13,142 nucleotides of DNA from Parafilimonas sp. (GTDB taxonomy: Bacteria; Bacteroidota; Bacteroidia; Chitinophagales; Chitinophagaceae): contig JAHEZC010000016.1 in NCBI GenBank assembly GCA_023251275.1, forward strand, positions 1 through 13,142, read 5' to 3'. The notes under the pieces are model-generated. The model did no database searches. It was not told the DNA's origin and was given only the letters and a program-made list of their open reading frames with translations. The position numbers were made by a program, and so were the translations under genes. This document shows positions 1 through 6,057 of this stretch, one piece after another (within the stretch, counting starts at the first letter, position 1; each line of letters starts with the position of its first letter).

Positions 1-1
1 A

Positions 2-202
2 ACGGAAGCTGTGAAATTATTGCTCGAATATATTCAGTTACGCTTTGATGTGATCCGTGTTTATGCAGAAGTTTTTGAACACGATAAGGCATCCATGAAA
101 GCACTGCAGAAAAATGGATTTTATCTCGAAGGCATCAGGCGTAAAGCTGCTGTTAAAAATAATTTGTTGATTGATGATTATGTGTGGGTAAAATTGTTAT
201 GA
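2..202 (+). CDS. GNAT-family N-acetyltransferase, 3' end only
   Basis: This is the C-terminal 66 residues or so of an acetyltransferase whose start lies left of the window; the frame is open to the first base. The order of motifs fits the RimJ/RimL-type GNAT fold: a helix, then a strand reading VIRVYAEVFEHDKASMKALQ, then KNGFYLEGIRRKAAVKNN and a closing DDYVWVKLL strand. In this family the N-x-x-S/A-x-x-A/L-x-x-N-G-F segment sits at the acetyl-CoA pyrophosphate-binding end and the E-G-x-x-R strand is in the C-terminal sheet. Here the helix carries D-K-A-S-M-K-A-L-Q-K-N-G-F, which matches that pattern. Such enzymes move an acetyl group from acetyl-CoA to an amine, but the substrate cannot be told from this fragment. 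An internal GTG at 11 is in frame but is unlikely to be a real start because it would cut the fold. rpiA follows on the same strand after 131 bases. Confidence 0.85.
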   Translation, partial: TEAVKLLLEYIQLRFDVIRVYAEVFEHDKASMKALQKNGFYLEGIRRKAAVKNNLLIDDYVWVKLL

Positions 203-333
203 TATATGGTGATATATTATTAGGTTGCATTGATTGCTATAGTGGAATGAATGCATAAGCGAAACGATATTTATGTCTCGTTACAAAAAAACCTGGCAGA
301 TCATCCTGTGTAATTCCTTAGAAAATTTCAGTT

Positions 334-1017
334 ATGCTTACCAGTAATGAAATCAAAAAAAAATTAGGCGAGTATGCTGCAGGTCTTATCGGGTCTGATA
401 TGCTGATTGGTTTGGGCACAGGCTCTACCGTGTATTGGCTGATACAGGAATTGGGAAAACGGGTAGGGGAAGGTTTGCATATTACAATTGTGCCTACATC
501 AACCCAGACAAAAGTGCTTGCTTCCGAACTCGGAATGCAGGTCGCCGAATTGAATGATGTAGATTCTATTGCATTTACAATTGACGGTGCAGATGAAGCC
601 GACCCGCAGTTTCAACTCATTAAAGGCGGCGGCGGCGCATTGCTGCGGGAGAAAATGGTGGCTGCTGCTTCGCAGGAACTTATCATTATTGTTGACGAAA
701 GCAAAATGGTAGAAAACCTGGGAAAATTTCCACTGCCTGTGGAAGTAATTCCTTTCGGATGGAACCACGTGCGGCGCAGAATTAAGCAATTAGGTTGTGA
801 AGAAATCATTTTGCGACAAAAGGAGGGTAAGACTTTTATCAGCGACCAGGGAAATTATATTCTTGATTGCCATTTTCAGATTATAGCCGAGGCTGCTAAG
901 TTGAATGAAGAATTAAATTTAATTCCGGGCGTGGTGGAGACGGGATTATTTATTGATATGGCAACTGCCATCATCACCGGCTATGAAGATGGAAGGATAG
1001 AAGTTAAAAGAAAATAG
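334..1017 (+). CDS. rpiA: Ribose-5-phosphate isomerase A
   Basis: The product interconverts ribose 5-phosphate and ribulose 5-phosphate in the non-oxidative pentose phosphate pathway, in the cytoplasm. At 227 residues it has the usual RpiA length and seems complete. Visible motifs are the phosphate-binding GLGTGST loop (26-32), IDGADE (83-88), KGGGGALLREK (97-107) and PGVVETGLF (198-206). By alignment to the known E. coli active site (Asp81, Asp84, Lys94, Glu103), the matching residues are Asp84, Asp87, Lys97 and Glu106, all present. The ATG at 334 puts the glycine loop at the normal distance from the N-terminus; no clear Shine-Dalgarno sequence precedes it, which is common in Bacteroidota. 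The gene converges on the AsmA-like gene with only 20 bases between the two stop codons. I see no clear promoter in the 131 bases upstream, so it may be read from the preceding acetyltransferase transcript. Confidence 0.97.
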   Translation: MLTSNEIKKKLGEYAAGLIGSDMLIGLGTGSTVYWLIQELGKRVGEGLHITIVPTSTQTKVLASELGMQVAELNDVDSIAFTIDGADEADPQFQLIKGGGGALLREKMVAAASQELIIIVDESKMVENLGKFPLPVEVIPFGWNHVRRRIKQLGCEEIILRQKEGKTFISDQGNYILDCHFQIIAEAAKLNEELNLIPGVVETGLFIDMATAIITGYEDGRIEVKRK

Positions 1018-1037
1018 TTTTATCAAAAGATGAAATA

Positions 1038-3527
1038 TCAATTGTCATTCTCAGTTTTATCTTTTTTATTTCTCCTGAGTTTTTTAAACACATCAATACC
1101 AATCTTAACTTCTCCATTACTGTTTCCTTTTGCCCGTAAATAAATACTGGCGCCGGTTTTTGCATCCACCCCTTTATTTTTTGGTTTCAGGTTTTCATCC
1201 TGCTTCTTCAGGTTGCTTAGCGGTATTTGTATGCTGATATCAGTATTTGTTTTTGCGAGGTCGTACACTCCTTCTGCGTACATGTGAAGGACAGAGGATG
1301 TTATTTCCATTCGGTTAATCTGTACTTCGTTATTGCCGATGATCAACCTGTCTTTTAATTCTGCAAATTCAATATTGGAAAAATCCCTGTTTTTGAAAAC
1401 GAGTGAATTAATATTTTCCAGCGGTTTGAAATTTACCAGGGCGCCTTTGAGAATCGAAAAATCAACGGTGCCCTGCACAGATTTTGGGATAATATGGCTC
1501 CCGCTGCCTATGCCTAATATTATATCGGCTTTTGTATTCATAGTGCCGCGGATATTGCTATAGCTGATACCATCCTGCCCAAAATCATTAAATGCATAAA
1601 ATACTTTTCGCACATCTGCATTTTCTAAATTAATACTCGCAGTTGCCCGGTGGTAATTGTCGCGAACTTCACGGATTTTTGCATCCATCGTAAATTTGCC
1701 CCCCGCATGTCGCAAAGATGCATGCTGTATCTGCCAATTATCGGTGGCAAACAATACAGCAGCAGTTACATTATCTGCAATAAAGCGATCATATTCTGCA
1801 TGTCCCGCGCTGATATTAAGCTGCAGCGTTCCTTTTTCCAGTAAATTATCAACCACAGATACAGTGGAAGCCAATTCATTTTTTTTGTTATTACGCGCAG
1901 CAACAGCTTTTTTGTTTCCAAAAAGAAATGAAAAATCATTCAGGTTGATTGAAGGCGTTTTTATATTAACGCTCACATTAGCTTTGCCTGCATCTGCGCC
2001 CGCAAGATGGCTCAGGTTGTACCCGCCGGCAGTAATCTCGAAATGGTTTTTATTAATATCACATTGCAGGTTATTTATTACCAATTCATCTTCTGATAAT
2101 CCTATATCCCCATTGCAGTTTGTGATTTGAATATTTCTTGGCACATATAATAACGAGCCGTTTTTCAACAGAAATTTTGCACGCAGCTTTGTCAGCAGAT
2201 CAGTATTGGCAATTAAAGGACCATTGTATTGCAAAACAAGATTCGCATTGCCATCCATAAACTTAATAGTAGTAAGCGCAAGGTTTGCATCGAGTTCTTT
2301 TAAGGAACATTGTGAAAGAAAGCTAAATTGCAATACAGGTTTTGCAAGATTGCTGATAAGTATGCTGTCTGCAATTATATTGATGCCATTCCATCCTCCT
2401 GAAAATTTTGTAAATAGGATAATTGAATTTTCATCTGATGGCGGCAATGAATCACTCATGTGATTGATAAATTTTCCTTCAAAGCTGCAGTTGGTAAAGT
2501 TCGTAACCGGTGTGCCGATCTCATTTCCCGAAGTTTGTATCGCCGCTGTTACGTAAGGATCGCCTCCTCCCTCAAGCGGTCCCTCTAAAGTGGCCTCAAC
2601 GTTGATTTTATTTTTCAGATCCACCACATTGATTTTCTTCTGTATTCTATCGGTAAGAATTTTTGCGGCCTGCTTAAGTGGTACGCCTGTTGTTTTTACA
2701 TGCAATTGAAAAAAGGCAGAATCCCGGAAATGAAATTTTCCCCTGAGTAAATATTTCTGGTTATTAATATTAATTGCCGTTTCATCAAACAATAGTTCTT
2801 TTGAGACTGTATTAAAACGGAGCCTCCAGCCATCTGCTTCAATTAAATGGTTTTGCAGATAGCTTCCTTTCAGGAGATTAAATGCCAATCCATTCATCAG
2901 GCATTTTTCATTCATTTTTATATGAAGTGATGAATCTTTTCTGTTTATGTCGGCTTGTAAGGAGGAAAAATTAAATTCATATCTTTTCTGCCTGACCGCA
3001 TGTTCAATTAATATATTCACATTTTCGAGTTCAACATGATTTATTATAAGTGAAGACGATGACGATGCGGATAAAGCTGTATCTTTTTTTGAAAGAAGAT
3101 AGCTGTTGCTATAGCCTGAAGTATCTGTAAACAAATGAAAGCTGCAATCAGATATTTTCAGCCTCGCAATTTCACGAGGATGTAAAAGTTGAAATAAACC
3201 AATGCTTACTGCAATTTCCCCGGCCTGCAAAAGGGGTTTGTGATAATGAGAATCAAGCAGGCTCACATGACTCAATTTTACAGCAACGTGAGGAAAACTG
3301 CTCCATACCGAAATATCAATATCTTTTATCTCTGCTTCACCTTTTATTGCATTTGCAACCAATTCTTTTGCCTTTGCAATAATTTTCTCTTTGTTGAGAT
3401 GCACATATAGGCCTGCAGTTGTCAAAGCAAGTATTATAAGCACAAGCAATGTACCTGCAACTCTCAGAAAAATTTTTACATATTTATTTTTCAGCAACTC
3501 TTTTATATCGCTATAACCAATGGTCAT
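1038..3527 (-). CDS. AsmA-like envelope protein (829 aa)
   Basis: This is a large membrane-anchored protein of the AsmA-like superfamily, whose better-known members (AsmA, TamB, YhdP) act in the envelope and are linked to outer-membrane assembly or phospholipid movement between membranes. A short cytoplasmic N-terminus is followed by one hydrophobic segment at about 19-43. The typical AsmA opening then follows: KAKELVANAIKGEAEIKDID and a tract ending in SSFPHVAVKLSHVSLLD. The middle is a long run of alternating beta-strand-like repeats. The end, about 658-770, resembles the AsmA C-terminal region (RGTMNTKADIILG, GTVDFSILKGALVNFKPL, YAEGVYDLAKTNTDISIQIP). The last residues are Lys/Arg-rich (FKKLRRNKKDKTENDN). 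There is a small Ser run (SASSSSS) near 155. The gene starts 30 bases after the esterase gene ends, suggesting cotranscription. The family call comes from motif order and length; the exact role is not known. Confidence 0.8.
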   Translation of the reverse strand: MTIGYSDIKELLKNKYVKIFLRVAGTLLVLIILALTTAGLYVHLNKEKIIAKAKELVANAIKGEAEIKDIDISVWSSFPHVAVKLSHVSLLDSHYHKPLLQAGEIAVSIGLFQLLHPREIARLKISDCSFHLFTDTSGYSNSYLLSKKDTALSASSSSSLIINHVELENVNILIEHAVRQKRYEFNFSSLQADINRKDSSLHIKMNEKCLMNGLAFNLLKGSYLQNHLIEADGWRLRFNTVSKELLFDETAININNQKYLLRGKFHFRDSAFFQLHVKTTGVPLKQAAKILTDRIQKKINVVDLKNKINVEATLEGPLEGGGDPYVTAAIQTSGNEIGTPVTNFTNCSFEGKFINHMSDSLPPSDENSIILFTKFSGGWNGINIIADSILISNLAKPVLQFSFLSQCSLKELDANLALTTIKFMDGNANLVLQYNGPLIANTDLLTKLRAKFLLKNGSLLYVPRNIQITNCNGDIGLSEDELVINNLQCDINKNHFEITAGGYNLSHLAGADAGKANVSVNIKTPSINLNDFSFLFGNKKAVAARNNKKNELASTVSVVDNLLEKGTLQLNISAGHAEYDRFIADNVTAAVLFATDNWQIQHASLRHAGGKFTMDAKIREVRDNYHRATASINLENADVRKVFYAFNDFGQDGISYSNIRGTMNTKADIILGIGSGSHIIPKSVQGTVDFSILKGALVNFKPLENINSLVFKNRDFSNIEFAELKDRLIIGNNEVQINRMEITSSVLHMYAEGVYDLAKTNTDISIQIPLSNLKKQDENLKPKNKGVDAKTGASIYLRAKGNSNGEVKIGIDVFKKLRRNKKDKTENDN

Positions 3528-3557
3528 AACTAAAACTGATTCATGAATATTTTCAGA

Positions 3558-4289
3558 CTAAAATTTTGTATCAATAATGTATGGCAGCATTGCCCGCCAG
3601 GTAGGCCAGTCATGATTGATTTCCGGGCCCCAGACATCAAGATCGTGCCAGATACCTTTGTCCCACAACACTTGTGAAAATCTTCTGTTGGCTTCGGGGT
3701 CTTCATAGCTGCCGCTTCCGGTATAAATATGAATATGATGAGATGCTCTTATTTTATCAAGATATTCCAGGTCAGTCAAATTGGGAATGTAATGAATCGG
3801 GCTGTTGAAATATACCTGTTCATCCCAGTAACCTTTGGTATATTCCGTGAGATCATATACACCGCTCATACTGACAGCGCCGTTAATACTGTCAGGCCTT
3901 TTCAAAAAAAGATTCATCGCATGCAAAGCGCCAAATGATGCGCCGCATGTATAGATGAAAGTTTCCGTACTGGTAGTTCTGCGAATGAAAGGAATTACTT
4001 CATTGAATACATATTCATTGAACTGATTGTGACGGATGGCTTTATGCTCGGGCAGCATTTCATTATTCAGCCAGCTTTCTTTATTAATGCTGTCTATGCT
4101 GAAAACTCTAATCTTGCCTGGTTCGATAAAAGGAGCGAGTGCATCTATCATTTGAAAACGTTCATATTCGAGAAAATCTGCCGCTGCTGTGGGTATCAGC
4201 AACAATGCAAAACCAAAATGGCCGTAAATAGCAACAGGCATTTCTTTATTTAAGGCAGGACTGTACCAGGAAGTAATTTCTCTTTGCAT
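3558..4289 (-). CDS. Alpha/beta-hydrolase, esterase D/PF00756-type
   Basis: A 243-residue putative serine ester hydrolase with no signal peptide, so probably cytoplasmic. The nucleophile elbow is G-A-S-F-G (116-120), giving Ser118 as nucleophile. The likely catalytic His is His226, in NHDWPTWRAMLPY, a segment typical of the PF00756 (esterase D/antigen 85) family. The acid residue is probably in the EDPEANRR stretch near 196-203, where family members carry an acidic residue after the GSGSYED turn. The strand before the elbow (ETFIYTCGASFG) and the conserved SGVYDL segment (142-147) also fit. The substrate cannot be inferred; relatives act on S-formylglutathione, siderophore esters, acyl sugars or are uncharacterised. 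It lies 82 bases downstream of the ParA-type gene and 30 bases upstream of the AsmA-like gene, all on the minus strand, so an operon is plausible. No promoter was recognised in the 82-base gap. Confidence 0.85.
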   Translation of the reverse strand: MQREITSWYSPALNKEMPVAIYGHFGFALLLIPTAAADFLEYERFQMIDALAPFIEPGKIRVFSIDSINKESWLNNEMLPEHKAIRHNQFNEYVFNEVIPFIRRTTSTETFIYTCGASFGALHAMNLFLKRPDSINGAVSMSGVYDLTEYTKGYWDEQVYFNSPIHYIPNLTDLEYLDKIRASHHIHIYTGSGSYEDPEANRRFSQVLWDKGIWHDLDVWGPEINHDWPTWRAMLPYIIDTKF

Positions 4290-4371
4290 AATGACTTGTT
4301 TATTTTTTAAAATCGGTGTATGCGGAGTTGTAACATTTGTTTTTGTAAAACCTTAATTTCCTTTTCGGGCC

Positions 4372-5109
4372 TTACAAACAATTCTTTTTTATTTCATTCC
4401 AAAGATCGCGATAACATTGCGCAGCATAGCTGCTGTTGGCATATTCAAACAAAGGCTGGCGATGGATACCCATTTTCTCCACATCGCTCAGGTAAGGGAT
4501 ATAATTTTTAAAAAACAGCTTGTCTTTATAAAACCGTTGCATCACTTCATGATGAAGGTTTTTACGGTGGTCAACCATATTGAAAAAGCATTTTAGCTTA
4601 GCCGGATCAAGATCATTTTCTTTGAAGTAACTTATTACTGTTTCATAAGAGTGAACAGACAAGGTAGTGGGTATATTTGGCATAAATATCCAGTCAGCAG
4701 CATTGAAAATATTTTCGTGAAGCAATGAAATTCCCGGGGGGCAGTCAAGCACTACCATATCAAACTGTTTTAATCCGTTCACGAGACTTTTCAGCCGCTT
4801 CCTGCTTTGTTTCAGCTCATCCAATACCAGGTCTGCATTTCTCGCAGAAATATCTGCCGGGATTATCCACAAATTTTCAAACTGGCTACCCTGCATGGCG
4901 TCTTTAGGCGCCAGTTCATCCATAAGCAATTTTTTATTTTCATTCTTTGCTGTCGGCTGCACATTGAAATAATAGGAAGCAGAGCCTTGGGGGTCTAAAT
5001 CCCATAAGACTGTTTTCATACCTTCTCCGGCGGCAAGATAAGCCAGGTTTACGGCGGCGGCAGTTTTGCCCACACCACCTTTCAGGTTGTATAACGCTAA
5101 TGTTACCAT
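4372..5109 (-). CDS. Orphan ParA/MinD-type partition ATPase
   Basis: A 245-residue deviant-Walker ATPase. Reading from the ATG at 5109, the Walker A motif is KGGVGKT (10-16) with the signature Lys10, Walker A' is DLDPQGS (37-43), and Walker B is VVLDCPPG (119-126). These define the ParA/Soj group, which binds ATP, dimerises and usually binds DNA nonspecifically to position chromosomes, plasmids or protein cargo. A longer frame could begin at a TTG at 5124, but it would add only MYIYF before this Met, and MVTLALYNLKGGVGKT is the usual ParA N-terminus, so the ATG is preferred. No parB, centromere-like repeat array or replication gene is visible nearby, so it does not look like a chromosomal parABS locus. 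It starts 59 bases after the CarboxypepD_reg-like gene and is followed by the esterase. The cargo is unknown. Confidence 0.92.
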   Translation of the reverse strand: MVTLALYNLKGGVGKTAAAVNLAYLAAGEGMKTVLWDLDPQGSASYYFNVQPTAKNENKKLLMDELAPKDAMQGSQFENLWIIPADISARNADLVLDELKQSRKRLKSLVNGLKQFDMVVLDCPPGISLLHENIFNAADWIFMPNIPTTLSVHSYETVISYFKENDLDPAKLKCFFNMVDHRKNLHHEVMQRFYKDKLFFKNYIPYLSDVEKMGIHRQPLFEYANSSYAAQCYRDLWNEIKKNCL

Positions 5110-5168
5110 GAAATAAATATACAAAAGTTTATTTCCAAATCAACATGCCGATAAAACAATGCAGCAGA

Positions 5169-5939
5169 TTAATTGTCATCAGGCCTTCTCCAGAGGTTAC
5201 CTCCTTTTCCAAAATTCAAATATTGCCTGTAGCACTGTATAATATAATAGCCTAATTCAAGATCATTCATTTGAATAAGCATAAAATATTCGGGGCGATA
5301 ATAAACCATAAATGAATCTAATTCTGCGTCATCAAGTTTTGTAAGCTGGCGAACAAATAATTTAGTAAAACGATGGTCAATATATTTATCCTGTTCCTGC
5401 TGCAGCAATCTTTCCTGGAAACTTGCCAGTCTCCTGTTTCGCCGAAAACGGAATACATTGATGAGTTCATCAAGATCAAGCCCCACCGTTACACTTCCCG
5501 GCACATACGATGAAGGGGATGTTTCACTGAGCTTTAGGCCGGGTTTTTTATAATTGAATATTTTGGCATAATCCTGCCGGTTCCGGATTGAGTCAAGTTT
5601 GTAATCACTGCTTCTCACCTTTATTTCGGGCAACCAGGCGACATCTACATATAATGCTACTTCAAAATTCTGCGGATTGTTTATAGTATCTGCAGGATAT
5701 TTCATGGTGCTTTTGTTTAGGTAGCTGAACCAGACTGAGTCTTTTCTGCTCACCAATATGGAATATTTCCCCAATGAATCTGAAATGGTTATTTTGCCTG
5801 AACTGGAAAACACTGATACGGCATCGAGCGGTTTTTTGCTGAAATAATCATACACAGTGCCATAAAGTCTGAACTGCTGGGCAAAATTTTTTTGCAGGCA
5901 ACAAATAAAAATGAAAGTAATAATTAAGCGATACTTCAA
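5169..5939 (-). CDS. Secreted CarboxypepD_reg-like domain protein
   Basis: A 256-residue exported protein. Residues 1-20 form a signal peptide (basic start, then a hydrophobic IITFIFICC core) with a likely cut near FAQ-Q. Residues about 24-100 fit the CarboxypepD_reg-like beta-sandwich found in many Bacteroidota surface proteins: FRLYGTVYDYFSKKPLDAVSVF, SDSLGKYSI and a closing FEVALYV strand. The remainder (about 104-256) starts with LPEIKVRSSDYKLDSIRNRQ and holds a charged stretch with RFRRNRRLASFQERLLQQEQ. I recognise this arrangement from hypothetical Bacteroidota proteins but know of no assigned function. It is too short and lacks the barrel to be a TonB-dependent receptor. The start is a TTG at 5939; no in-frame ATG exists between the upstream stop (5967-5969) and that point, and the next internal Met (residue 79) would remove the signal peptide and most of the domain. 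The ParA-type gene follows after 59 bases. Confidence 0.75.
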   Translation of the reverse strand: MKYRLIITFIFICCLQKNFAQQFRLYGTVYDYFSKKPLDAVSVFSSSGKITISDSLGKYSILVSRKDSVWFSYLNKSTMKYPADTINNPQNFEVALYVDVAWLPEIKVRSSDYKLDSIRNRQDYAKIFNYKKPGLKLSETSPSSYVPGSVTVGLDLDELINVFRFRRNRRLASFQERLLQQEQDKYIDHRFTKLFVRQLTKLDDAELDSFMVYYRPEYFMLIQMNDLELGYYIIQCYRQYLNFGKGGNLWRRPDDN

Positions 5940-5987
5940 TGCAAATTGGTTTCGCCTGTAAAATAACTAATTGCCCTGCTAATCAGG

Positions 5988-6000
5988 AAATACAGTATTT
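5988..6000. repeat. 13-bp palindrome upstream of the CarboxypepD_reg-like gene
   Basis: AAATACAGTATTT has 6-bp arms around one central base. It sits 49-61 bases upstream of the TTG start at 5939, a position where a regulator could bind. It is AT-rich and has no T-run on the minus strand side, so it is not a terminator. An operator role is only a guess. Confidence 0.35.
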
Positions 6001-6057
6001 TATTTAACCGTTTTTTACACTATATGCTGAAATACAACTTTAAAAATCAAGCGAGGT

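Noticed and set aside
202..217. ATATAT-GGTG-ATATAT hairpin after the acetyltransferase stop
   Set aside because: The stem is pure A/T and weak, and no T-run follows, so it is not supported as a terminator.
1016..1061. AGTTTTATC direct repeat at 1016-1024 and 1053-1061
   Set aside because: It is short and AT-rich at a convergent gene end, with no hairpin or T-run arrangement; likely chance.
1657..2130. Plus-strand 157-codon open frame inside the AsmA-like gene
   Set aside because: It is antisense to a continuous 829-codon frame with a membrane anchor and family features; no independent start signal or motif was seen.
4372..5109. Plasmid or integrative-element partition locus
   Set aside because: No ParB, replication, integrase, transposase or conjugation gene is near, and the flanks are housekeeping genes.
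5110..5124. Longer ParA start at a TTG (5124)
   Set aside because: It adds only MYIYF before a good ATG; the usual ParA N-terminus begins a few residues before the KGGVGKT motif, as with the ATG at 5109.
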